The notes under the pieces are model-generated. The model was given only the letters and a program-made list of their open reading frames with translations. It made no database searches and was not told the DNA's origin. From contig OY783191.1 of NCBI GenBank assembly GCA_963678675.1, positions 14,723,096-14,787,095 on the forward strand: a DNA stretch of 64,000 nucleotides, in the 5' to 3' direction. Shown piece by piece: positions 10,779 to 20,486 of this stretch (position 1 is the stretch's first letter; the number at the start of each line of letters is the position of its first letter). The position numbers were made by a program, and so were the translations under genes. The stretch is from Xiphydria camelus. Lineage: Eukaryota > Arthropoda > Insecta > Hymenoptera > Xiphydriidae.

Positions 10779-11480
10779 TCAGCTTCTCGGAACCCGGCGA
10801 TATATGCGACATCTACGACAATCGGTGATATCCTTGTCCTCGGTATAATTAGTTAGTAGCCTGTCCCACACATCTTCGATCGTGTTGCCGGCAAAGACGG
10901 TAAGAAACTCTTTAGGGAGCTGGGCGATATCTTCGGTGGTCATCGAGGTGAGACTCTCAGTCTGGAAAAAAATCCTCAGAGAATGTTCCAAAGATGGAGG
11001 ATTGTCCTTGTGCTTCAGCCAGGTTTCCAAACGTTTGACGTTTTCAGCGGCGCAGAAATATCCATCGGAGCGGTGATGCCGACAGCTGGACGTTGGCTCG
11101 TTGTGCAATTTCCTCAACGATGGGCAACCCAGTTCATCCAAATTGATGATGGTGCATTCGATGTACTCTCGCGACCAGGCTTTCTTCTCCTCGCCCTTCA
11201 CGTACACCGTGGAGATACCACGTAGATAAGGTTCAAACACTTTTTTGATCATGACGTACGGGACGTCTTCAGAGTTCCACAGAAGCCCGTGGAAGTAACG
11301 TTCCAGCCAGGAATTGCTGCAGCAATACGGCGCTGATAGATGCCACCAAGGAAACGGAGACTTGAAGAGGAAAGTCGTGGCTTCCCGTGGCTCAGAGTTG
11401 AGGGGAAACATGGCAAGTTCCTTCAGCACGAATCAGCTGCCGGGTATCTTGAAGCCCTGTACGTCGATCACGACTTCCAT
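10779..11480 (-). pseudogene. Conserved Polinton protein with DVQGFK N-terminus
   Basis: From the ATG at 11480 the product would be about 233 residues: an N-terminal DVQGFK motif, an FLFKSPFPW segment, then a region with paired cysteines and histidines (GCPSLRKL, CRHHRSDGYFCAA) that could bind zinc. A TGA at codon 16 (11433-11435) is the only break I see. A homologue with the same motifs follows the major capsid gene in the second Polinton (61340-61830), so the gene order capsid then DVQGFK is conserved. It is common in arthropod Polintons as far as I recall, but I know of no assigned function. Confidence 0.7.
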
Positions 11481-11502
11481 GGTGGGACTGAACTCCTCGG
11501 AG

Positions 11503-12891
11503 CTATGTCAGCCTATTTACCACACCGCTGATCGGTCGGTATTCAACTATGCGATCGTGCAGGATGAGGCAATACGCTGCAGTATCGACGGGGAAATTTA
11601 CACTCGCTTCGAACTCTAGACGCACGTCCACCGGCCCCGATTTCACCGACTCGTTTTGCTTCGAACAATCGATGACGAAGGGGTGTGTATTCGAGGAAAT
11701 CGTTATTGCTCAGTAACGGCTGGTACTCCTTGCCGTAATATGTAGATTAGAAATTGGCATACATCTCATACAGCAGGGCGTACTGATAGTGTCCAAAATG
11801 TCGAGATTGAGATTTCCGTAGGGATAGCTCTGCGAGTTCAAGAACAGCTTGACGTCTCTGATGTTGCAGTGGTCGAATTGACTCGCGTTCTTGTTCTTCT
11901 GGTTCTTTCGACTGGTTTGGAAGCCCAGTATGACGTAACGCGGTTTTTCCAACTGCGTCGAAGTCTTTACGGTCCACACGTGCTTGGAGGTGCGTGGAAG
12001 CAGGGGATACTCGTACAGCTTCCAGGTGCGAAAGCTCATGGAGATGGGTGCATCATTGGCGATAAAGTTCAGCAGCTAAATCTTTCGCTGATCCGAGACC
12101 CTGATGTACGGTATCATCCACTCAACCTTTAGTATCGCAATCTTGAAGACTTCCTTAGTCGTCTGTATGGCAGCATTCATATCGCTGTTTGCCCTCATGA
12201 GAATCAGCTCATGCCGGGCGTTGACGACGATTCGTCGGTAGTCTTCGGCGAAACCGAACATCAAGCTCAGCGGTATAGAGACGTCAAAAGTAGTCTTCGC
12301 CGTTGGTCAACCTCTTACTTTCCTCGACATTGAGCCAACCGGCGTTCTCCAGCAGTGAACGCTGACCGGGGTTCAGGGACAAGAAGCCCTTCATGATGCT
12401 CGTCAGTTCGACATTCTTGCTGCGATCTATTTCGACGGCGTTGAGCTCGTAGCGTATTTCCTCGAAGAGATGGCAGATACCGTTGTTAACGAGAACTGTG
12501 TTTGCAGCTACCGCAGATCCGTCAGCTTTCAAGAGCCGACCGTGCACGTGCAGCGAGCTTCTGCTTGGCAACAAATACACATCCTGGTTTTGAATGGCGA
12601 TGCGAATTTCGTCGCTGTTGTTGAAGGTCGACGAGGTGTACGGGTGGTGAGCATGCACTTCGCATTGGGCGATGGACTCATCGAAGACAATCGGTGCGTG
12701 AACGGTTATGATCTCCTCCTCCATGGTACTCGGTAGGCGATGATGATGCAGCAGCAAAATCGCACTTTCGCTTCCTGAGTCTTCCTCCTCCGCTGGTTGC
12801 TTTCACTCGTAGACCCAGACTCATCAGTAGCTCCACGTTCGGACGTGTTAGCACTCTGAGAGGTACTCGACGACTGATGGTGTTTCGGCAT
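11503..12891 (-). pseudogene. Polinton major capsid protein (double jelly-roll)
   Basis: The gene is read in pieces from the ATG at 12891 to TAG at 11503-11505. The Ser-rich start (residues 1-40) is followed by a frameshift near 12740, then a long piece to 12284 with FDESIAQCEVHAHHPY and SDEIRIAIQNQD, then pieces at 12264-12076 and 12039-11710, and a C-terminal segment ending YRPISGVVNRLT. At least three frameshifts or stops break it. The length of about 460 codons, the place between penton and DVQGFK genes, and the parallel gene in Polinton 2 (59891-61303) support the major capsid call. It would form the hexon-like shell. Confidence 0.75.
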
Positions 12892-12934
12892 GCTGGTTCA
12901 CTTTTGTATCCTCTCCTGTGTCAAACGATTCCCA

Positions 12935-13627
12935 TCACAACGATGATTTGACGTGCAGTCTCACGGTTATGACTTCTCCACGGAAATTCACCAAGTCCCC
13001 GTCCTGATCAATCAATCGCAGCTGAAGATGGTGTATCGCTTGGACGGCGATCGGCAGGTGAATGGCGTGGGTCGGCACCTCCACGATCTTATATCCCGGC
13101 GAAACGCTGGGGAAAAATTCGTGGATGGTGTGCACTCTGCGCTCGTTGATGAAGGCACCCGCGGTTATATTGCACTCGATTCTCAGCGCGTTAACTTTGA
13201 GAATGGTCACGGGGAGATCGGATTGATGATTTACATTTGCCTCCAGAATGCGCGGTGTGAAACCCAACAGCCGACCAATGCTGTCATCCGGTCGAAAATC
13301 CACGACGTGACTACACTTGACTTCACTGCGGAGCGTATTGTTGTTAGGCTTGATGTTGATGACGATAATCTAGTTAAGAAGGGCCTTGTGCACATAGCCC
13401 TCGATGTCCTCGATCTCGTAGTTGCTGGTGAGTATGACAACCGTCTTTCCTTGATCGACGTACAGCTTATTGTTACCAACGTCTACGTTAGGTATCGAGT
13501 TGAAGGTCAGCAGTTCAACCAATCTGAGTGCGTAGCTCTTGAAGGGAGTGAGTTCGATGGGTGGAAAGTACTGAGCCTCGAGCACCGAGGACGTTCCTGA
13601 TAGAGTCAGCGTGAACGATTCCCCCAT
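12935..13627 (-). pseudogene. Polinton penton (minor capsid, single jelly-roll) protein
   Basis: One frame of 231 codons runs from the ATG at 13627 to the stop at 12935, with a single TAG at 13370-13372. The N-terminal part reads ELLTFNSIPNVDVG; the C-terminal part has TAGAFINERRVHTIHEF and ends FRGEVITVRLHVK. Length and C-terminal strands fit the single jelly-roll penton. The frame also extends upstream to 13726, but the start at 13627 agrees with the copy in Polinton 2 (59160-59847). With only one nonsense codon, this is among the better preserved genes here. Confidence 0.75.
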
Positions 13628-13789
13628 GACTGTGAGGTGTCGATGAGGGTTTGAACGTTTTATAGCAGCTGCTCGCTCAAGAACTTGAGACTTGCGTGTT
13701 GCAGTCTTAGATCCGTGCATGAACATGTCCGGGGTGGAACTGAAGGGTCAATCTATATAAATGCGTTACTTATAGCTCCCACACCAGTC
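13628..13789. promoter_or_regulatory. Divergent intergenic region between penton and ATPase
   Basis: The 162 bp separate the minus-strand capsid block from the plus-strand ATPase block. TATATAA occurs at 13754-13760, about 30 bp before the chosen ATPase start. This is a plausible shared promoter, by position only. Confidence 0.3.
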
Positions 13790-14524
13790 ATGACCGAACT
13801 ACGAAGAACAGTCCACGACGAACGCCTGACAGTGACGAGGCTGCCCGTGACGAACTTTGACGAGCTCGCACAATGGTGTGTCGAGAAGAAGAATAAGCAG
13901 CACGGTGATATGCTGCTAAATAGTGTGCGGGAAGTGTTTTGTGGACCATCCAATTGCGGCAAGACGAATGTACTGCTCACCCTCGTGATGCACCCCAATG
14001 GACTGAGATTCGAGAACGTGTACGTCTACTCGAAATCACTCAATCAGCCCAAGTATAGATTTCTGGAAAAAGTGCTCGATTCGGTGGATGGTGTCCAGTA
14101 CCACCCCTTCAACGAGCGCGAGCAGGTGGTGTCACCGGAAGAGACACACCCAAACTCAATGGTGATCTTCGATGACGTCGCTTGCGAGAAGCAAGACAGC
14201 ATCAGAGCCTTTTTCTGCATGGGCCGACACAGGGAAGTCGACTGCTTCTACCTGTGTCAGACGTACACTCGCATTCCCAAGCACCTGGTGCGCGACATTA
14301 CCAATCTGCTGGTGCTCTTCCGGCAGAATGACATGAATCTCCGACACGTTTACAACGATCACGTGAACACGGAAATGTCTTACGTGAAGTTCAAGGACAT
14401 ATGCTCCGCTTGCTGGAATGCTAACAAGTACGGATTCGTTGTTATCGACGAGGACCGGGGACTCAACGAGGGCAGATACAGAAGGGGTTTCGACTGCTTC
14501 GTGAATCCGATAAATGTGCAGTGA
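13790..14524 (+). CDS. Polinton genome-packaging ATPase (FtsK/HerA type)
   Basis: An intact 244-residue protein. Residues 52-59 are GPSNCGKT, a Walker A loop, and residues 122-129 (NSMVIFDD) form the Walker B strand with two acidic residues. A CMGRHREVDCFYLCQTY stretch follows, as in Polinton and adenovirus-type packaging ATPases, ending in a C-terminal arginine-rich patch (GRYRRGFD). Its role would be to drive DNA into the capsid. I chose the MTELRRTV start over the upstream start at 13685 because 13685-13789 overlaps the likely promoter. A short relic of the same gene begins Polinton 2 at 56658. It is the only clearly undamaged gene of this Polinton. Confidence 0.85.
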   Translation: MTELRRTVHDERLTVTRLPVTNFDELAQWCVEKKNKQHGDMLLNSVREVFCGPSNCGKTNVLLTLVMHPNGLRFENVYVYSKSLNQPKYRFLEKVLDSVDGVQYHPFNEREQVVSPEETHPNSMVIFDDVACEKQDSIRAFFCMGRHREVDCFYLCQTYTRIPKHLVRDITNLLVLFRQNDMNLRHVYNDHVNTEMSYVKFKDICSACWNANKYGFVVIDEDRGLNEGRYRRGFDCFVNPINVQ

Positions 14525-14569
14525 TTGTTGAAGCGTTGATCGGTTGACTCTTGCATCCCATTACATCAA

Positions 14570-15439
14570 CATGCACAGCGAAATACGCAAGGAGAAGGAC
14601 GTCTTGCGTCAAATCGCGAAAGCCAGTGACGCGATTCGACGAAAGCATCGAACGATAAAACTGGGCAGTGAGAGCACCGAACGTGTGATGAGTGAAATCT
14701 TCAAACCTATAGGTGAACACCCTGCAGAAATTGGTTGATATGTCTCAGTCCATGGTGTTCGGCAAGGCTGAACCGAAGCGGGAGAAGAAGGAGCCACAGT
14801 TGGAGGAAGACGCTGTGCATCCCCAGGATGACGTTGGGGAGGTGGAGGAGGAGGAGAAGAGGGAGGAGGGGAAGGGGTGGTGGGAAAGGGGGAGGAGGAG
14901 GATGAAGAGGAAGACTTTGCATAGGAATACTTGAGCAAGTTGAAAATGAAAGATTTGGACACGATTTATGGTGTACGTGAGCGCGCTGGACAGAAGTTAA
15001 TGATTGGCAAATCTCGAATAGTCCTCATAAATGATCTCGTTCACGTGGGTGACGAAGTTTATCCGAACACCACTGGTCTGATGAAGCTACTATTCAGGAA
15101 GACACCCGACGAGACCCTCGTGAGTCAGGATGATCTGAAAAATTATGGAAAAATCATGCTCACGACGAATGCGTATAGAAAATATTACCTCAGAAATGAG
15201 GAGATACGCGATACCAAGAGCATCAAGTTCAACAGCATTATCGCAAAGGAGCAGGCCTACCAGGATACATGGTCGCCGAGAGTGGCAAACGAGTTGATTA
15301 CACGTACTGGGACGATCCCAACGAACTCGTAGATCGCCTTCGTCTGCTGCTAGCGTCTCAGGCTGCCGGTAACACGGGTGACCCCAACGAGATCATATCC
15401 ATCATCGAGGAATTGCGCGAAGCCGACATAATTTATTAG
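14570..15439 (+). pseudogene. Conserved Polinton protein ending in a YWDDPNEL/AAGNT domain
   Basis: Read in pieces from the ATG at 14570. A basic helical N-terminus (EIRKEKDVLRQIAKASDAI) is followed by a Glu-rich linker (14810-14930), a middle domain (DLDTIYGVRERAG, LINDLVHVGDEVYPNTTGLM, YRKYYL) and a C-terminal block from about 15293 (YTYWDDPNELVDRL, IISIIEELREADIIY). Frame changes lie near 14705, 14930 and 15280. The same C-terminal block appears in Polinton 2 at 56702-57042. It is a conserved protein of insect Polintons that I can name only as unknown. It follows the ATPase by 45 bp and may be transcribed with it. Confidence 0.65.
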
Positions 15440-15473
15440 TGGAATCGCACGGTGTTTCTTCATCAGTACCATC

Positions 15474-15893
15474 ATGAGCATCGACGAGTTCGGACGAAAG
15501 TTGAACAGCAGGAGTGGACGTGGTTCTCCGGAACCTGCCGGCGAGGGATTCAAATGCAGTGACGATGGACAGTAAGATGTGGGGAACAAGAAACTGTGCA
15601 ATATCGCCCATCCCACAAGGCCGCGCGATGCAGTTACATTGAGTGCTGCGCAGAGTCTGATACGACAGGAAATTCAAACCACGAATGCACTGATCCGAAG
15701 TCTCCAACTGTCTGGTGTAGAGTGCCGCCTGAGCGTTATAAATCATACGGTTCAAGACTTGCAAGAGAGTCTGAGGAAGGAGAGCATGAATAGCAAAACG
15801 ACTCATAATTTGACGCTGGAGAGTTCCGAGCTCATTAACCGGTTGGATGCCAGATTGAGAGCACTGGAGGACAAATGGGTGAAGGGAAGTTAG
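15474..15893 (+). pseudogene. Small conserved Polinton coiled-coil protein
   Basis: One frame of about 139 codons from the ATG at 15474 (MSIDEFGRKLNSRSGRG) to the stop at 15893, interrupted by a single TAA at 15573-15575. The C-terminal third (QDLQESLRKESMNSK, ELINRLDARLRALEDKW) has the heptad look of a coiled coil. The matching relic in Polinton 2 lies at 57043-57416. It sits between the YWDDPNEL protein and the integrase in both. Function unknown; a structural or scaffold role would be a guess. Confidence 0.6.
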
Positions 15894-16264
15894 CTGTGGT
15901 ACAGGAACTTCACAAATCAGCAAGAAGAAATTTCCCGCGTCGACGCGTTGACGTTCGCGGCCTGGATGAGACCTGGCAGGCGGATCTCGTCGACATGTCG
16001 GCTTACGCGAGAGCTAACGGTGGACATCACTTCCTGCTGACGGTAATCAATGTATTTTCGAAATTCGCCTGGGTCGTACCCTCCAAAAGCAAGAACGCCA
16101 ATGACGTTACGGCTGCCATGAATACCGTTCTCGAGCGGGGACGTGTATCGAAGAACTTGCAAGTCGACTCTGGCAAGGAATTCTACAACACCAAGTTCAA
16201 GACTCTCATGCAGCGACACGGCATCAATCTGTACTCGATCTTCAGCAACCTGAAAGCGTCCTGA
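15875..16264 (+). pseudogene. Polinton integrase (rve family), C-terminally truncated
   Basis: The frame overlaps the preceding gene by 19 bp. It starts with a short basic lead (VVQELHKSARRNF), then the integrase core: first catalytic Asp in DETWQADLVDM and the second in QVDSGKEFYN. The frame leaves the homologous region after SIFSNLKAS at about 16258, where the Polinton 2 copy continues toward the third acidic residue. The catalytic Glu region and the C-terminal domain are therefore missing. It would have joined Polinton ends to target DNA; this copy cannot. Confidence 0.8.
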
Positions 16265-16317
16265 TTGGTTCGAGTTCCTGCTATTTGGTTCGAGTCCCGG
16301 CTGTCGGTATTGTCACC

Positions 16318-16384
16318 GAATTTTAGGGAACCATCTTGGAATTTCAGGGAACCATCTTGGAATTTTAGGGAACCATCTTGGATC
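16318..16384. repeat. Short tandem repeat between integrase and polymerase ends
   Basis: Three near-identical units of about 22 bp (gaattttagggaaccatctt) follow the truncated integrase. They mark the junction where the integrase tail was lost, between two convergent genes. Confidence 0.75.
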
Positions 16385-18363
16385 CAATAGCGCCAACCGA
16401 TATGCAATGTGCTACGCTGGCGTGTATTGAAAGGGACAGATTGTATGTACATTCGTAATCCTACAGTGTCCCCAGGGAAGAGTGTCCGTGCTGTCCGGCA
16501 GCAGGCACCGCTTGTCATCGTGCGGACTCACAAGGGAAGTTAGGGAATCCGAAAATTCAGAAAATTCCGCCATTCCGTGTGCAAGTAGAGTAGTTCAAGC
16601 GTAATACAAAAATACATTTCATTGGTGCGGAATTTCAGTTTTAAGGGGTGAAATCATCCCTTGAAAAAAATGCAGATTTTTCTTCTTCACGGAATAACTC
16701 CCGAACGGTGAAAGATAAGGGAAAAAAGTTGAAATAAAAGTTTTATGGTTTTCTCCGATCTATGAAACTGGGGCAAAACAATTCTGGAAAAAATTTTTTT
16801 TAAGTTACCCCCACCACCGACCCATAAAATTGGATTTTTGGATTTCTTAAGTCTATGTAAAAATACCTCTTAATAACCTCTTTCCATACGTCCGCAGTCT
16901 ATTATGTATCCTTTTTTTTTTAATTTAGAAAATCTCGAACTTTAAGGCCGTTTTGACTTAAACAGTGAAACGGTCTTATGAAACGATATCAACATTTTTA
17001 TTTACATACATTTTATACAGTTTTTAATTATTTTAGCAAAACACGTACTTACAATCACATGAAGAATGAAACTTATTGAAATGAATCAATGACATGTGTT
17101 TGGGAGTCGTGCGATCGTCGGTAGATCTCCGCGGGGTCGTAAATCCCGCAGATACTAGGTCGTGACACGGGTACTGGCCAAACATACCGCAAGGCGGATT
17201 TTGAGTTTCCACGGTGATTGATTTCGAACGCGTTGTAAAAGCAATGAAACCGAGCGGTTAATGGAATGATTCGACACTGCACTCACTATACAACTAATGA
17301 TATATTTGAAATAACGAAATACAGGTGATGCCGATTAACCGTGGTTTGCAATTGACTGTTTCGAATGCACTTAAATATAACGGATGTACACTTAAGAGAA
17401 TCGCGGAATAAGTTGAAGGACTTACGACCTGAATGCGCTGGATAGACTGGCAGACTGAGGCACTGATCCCTATGCTGACTGAGGCACTCTTGCACATTAA
17501 AGAAGATACACTATAGGTAGCGATTTATATACATTTCAACTAGTAGCTAGGTGGGGATAGCGTGGGTAACGCGGTGCGCTCTGATTGGTTGAAGAGGTGA
17601 CGCTAGAACTAGTGGGGGGTTGGTGAGTGCGTCCTAATTGGCTAAGAAGGTGGTTAACTCCCCTGGCGAGAAAGGTACAACCTCTTAGCGTTCCGAAAGG
17701 GGCGACGAAGTTTCCGAAGAAGTGCAGGTGCGTTCTGTACTTGGAATTCCGTGACGTATTGCATACCGTTAGAGGAAATAAGTTGATGACTCAAGGATAA
17801 TCCCCTTCTCGGAATGCATCGAGGTTCGAGGGTCCCTAAAGGTCCGGTAATTAAGCTGTACCTGACTACGGTCAACGAATACCGTTAAGGCCTGATAATT
17901 AGTGAAGAAATAGCAATCTATTTGCGAAACATATCGTCCGCCTTGTCACGGTAAATTACCCTCGATTCGCGGTAATACTAACTGCTACGACCTGATATCG
18001 ATGCTACTAAATTGTCGGAACAACATGTATTTTTCAAACTACACAAATAAGATATCGTATGAACCTCAATGATAACGTTGAATGACGCAGGATCTATGTC
18101 GACACTGACACCGATAACGTTTTAGCAAAAATCCCGGTTTGCGTATTGCAAACATGTTTGGCTCGTAACTATTATCGTTACATGTTGATAAGGTATCCCT
18201 CTTCCGTTCGTAAAAAATCTTATGTAAACATGTTTTCTTATTAGTATAATATAAATATGGCTGAAAGATGTAGCTTATTTCCAGTTACATTTACGACTGC
18301 AATTAGTTACCATTCTATTGGAAACAGTTATTAATCATTGCTCGAAAGGCTTTTCGTTATAAA

Positions 18364-20099
18364 ATGGCGCCGATTAACGTTTCAAACGTAATAAACGTGT
18401 TAACGACTACGTTTCAAATTACGGAGTTGCCACAGACCCCTATAACATCAGACGAAATTGAAGTTCATAATCAAATTCGTGACATTATAAACACTTTTAG
18501 AAACGTAGATCTCGTACCATTAATTGAATACGATTACGCATTGGAGTTTGCTAATCCACCTGAACCCCATGGAGCACAGGTTGTGGAGTACCCTACAGGT
18601 TCAGCAGAAGAGGAAGATAATTTTGAACCTGCAGAATGCATTGTTGATGACGAAGGTGGAAAAGTCGACTTAAGTTATAAGAGAAAAGCTGTTGAATTTT
18701 GGAAAAGCGGAAAAAAGCCCTATGATCACTCACTAGTGTGCAGATAAAATTTCGCAAAGTTAAATCATTGCCACAGCTATATAGATGGGAAGAAAGTGTA
18801 CAAAAAGTTGGAATGAATGCAGATAAAATTGCATTTATTACGGAATACGTTCTGCAAAAATTTGAAGAAGCTTGTGACAGAAGATCTATTATTATTCACG
18901 ATATAGATTTAAGATTATGGGCTCTGAGGGCGAAGGACTTGGTGGACCTTTCCAAATTCAAGGCAAGTAAATGGTGGATTTGGAAATTTAACCATTAGAG
19001 GACGGGGGTGGTCCCTATAGGGACCACCCTGTGAACACAAACTATTAAAAAAAATCCCCGTCCTCTAAAGGTTAAAAGAGTGCATAGAATCATGTCTCGT
19101 AAAATAACAACATTCAGGACGCAATCTACATTCCAAGATATTGACAACCTGCAAAATATTGCGAAGACGTTTGTATCAAACGTAAAATTAAATATACCAA
19201 CTATTGGATTTGAAGAAATATATCTTAACGCAGACGAGAGTGGCTTCAATCTCGCAATACATTCAGGGCGAACATTTTCAAAATTAGGAGTAAAAACGGT
19301 AGAAGCAACGGTCCAATCGGTATCATCTACGACACACAGCTATACTATAATACCTATCATTTCGGCAAGTGGACGTCTTGTTTCACCACTGTACATAGTT
19401 TTGAAGGAGTCTACAGGAACATTTGGCCCAAGGGTGGAAGAATCTCTATTTCGTCCAGCTAACATTTACATTCAAGCTTCAAAATCAGGTAAACTTACGT
19501 CTGAACATTTTAAAACTTGGCTCATCCAGGTGTATTTACCGAATACTGGCCATAAAAGCATGCTACTACTCGACTCATGGACGGGATATTGTTCGAGTCA
19601 GCTAGAGACGTTGATCCCACAAGACAAAGAAGTACAGTTTTCAATGATTCCGAAAAAAACGACTGGCATTATTCAACCTTTAGATGTATTTGGATTCCGG
19701 ATTTGGAAGAATTTGAAAGATATTAGTTTGCACTCGCGCAATGAAGTAGTTAAATTGCAATCATTAACACACAACCAGCTTTCGTCGCCTAGATTTAAAA
19801 ATCTTTTCCGATATGCTTGGTTTAAAAGCGGATATCTAGAAATGCATCCCGGTGAATTTCAAAACCCTGTAGATTTTTGTTACTTTAGAAGTGTAAAGCA
19901 CATACCCAGATGTAGTATTTGTGGAGAAGTTGCTTTCATACGCTATGCATGGTGTGCCGAGTATTTCTGTTTTGAACATTTCTATGAACAATATCACTAT
20001 ACTGTACAAATGATAATCCGTAATTTTAGTGTATTTGCCGTTTTCTACCATTACAACTGTTTTAATGTAGAATCCATTAATAAAATATGTACAATATAG
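18364..20099 (+). pseudogene. Tc5-like transposase (HTH plus DDE_1 domain)
   Basis: The frame starts MAPINVSNVINV. An acidic region precedes the DNA-binding part (YKRKAVEFWKSGKKP, then SLPQLYRWEE and RLWALRAKDL), which is broken by a frameshift near 18740. An 80-bp TTAA-flanked MITE at 18992-19071 interrupts it just after a WWIWKF motif. The catalytic domain then has ADESGFNLAIHSGRT, LLLDSWTGY and GIIQPLDVFG, giving Asp, Asp, Asp with 36 residues between the last two. The C-terminal CSICGEV..CAEYFCFEH cluster could bind zinc. Without the MITE and the frameshift the product would be about 550 residues. Confidence 0.8.
18992..19071. mobile_element. 80-bp piggyBac-type mini-MITE, TTAA target
   Basis: TTAA at 18988-18991 and 19072-19075 flanks 80 bp with inverted ends CCATTAGAGGACGGGG and CCTTTAGAGGACGGGG (one mismatch in 16). 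Next to the left end is a perfect short palindrome, GGTGGTCCCTATAGGGACCACC minus its outer bases. The TTAA duplication is diagnostic of piggyBac-type transposition. It disrupts the Tc5-like transposase. Confidence 0.85.
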
Positions 20100-20290
20100 A
20101 TATAAATATTTTGTTTATCAGGATTCATTGAATGAATGAATGAATGAATTCGTTTATTTATATGTCATAATTTGATTAATGTAACTGCGGATAAGCTATA
20201 TGTGTGTATATTATAAATATAATAATCATAAAACGTACTTACATAAGATTTTTAACGAATGATGAAGGGATATCTCACCAGCATGCAGTG

Positions 20291-20486
20291 ATAAGGCCTG
20301 GTGCACACATCCGATTTTTAAACGTGCGGTGCCGCTGCAGCGCCGGAATTGCGGCGGCGATACCATGGATAGATTGTGGCACGTCACCGAAGGTATGTGT
20401 GCAGCGCCACATTCTATCTATGGTATCGCCGAACGCAATTCCGGCGCCGCAGCGTTTAAAAGTCGGATGTGTACAGCGGGCCTTAT
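20291..20486. mobile_element. Palindromic MITE, ~196 bp
   Basis: Starts ATAAGGCCTGGTGCACACAT and ends with an imperfect inverted copy; arms of about 85 bp enclose a 20-bp loop near 20385-20405. The arms contain gccggaattgcg and gataccatggatag. TA-type target likely. It lies in the 3' non-coding part of the Tc5-like element. Confidence 0.75.

Noticed and set aside
12953..13600. 215-codon plus-strand frame opposite the penton gene
   Set aside because: It is the antisense shadow of the penton frame, which has clear homologous structure in Polinton 2.
13685..13789. Upstream start of the Polinton ATPase
   Set aside because: The extra 35 codons overlap the likely divergent promoter and resemble no part of the family.
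14609..14962. Proline- and serine-rich minus-strand frame
   Set aside because: It is the shadow of the Glu-rich linker of the plus-strand Polinton gene.
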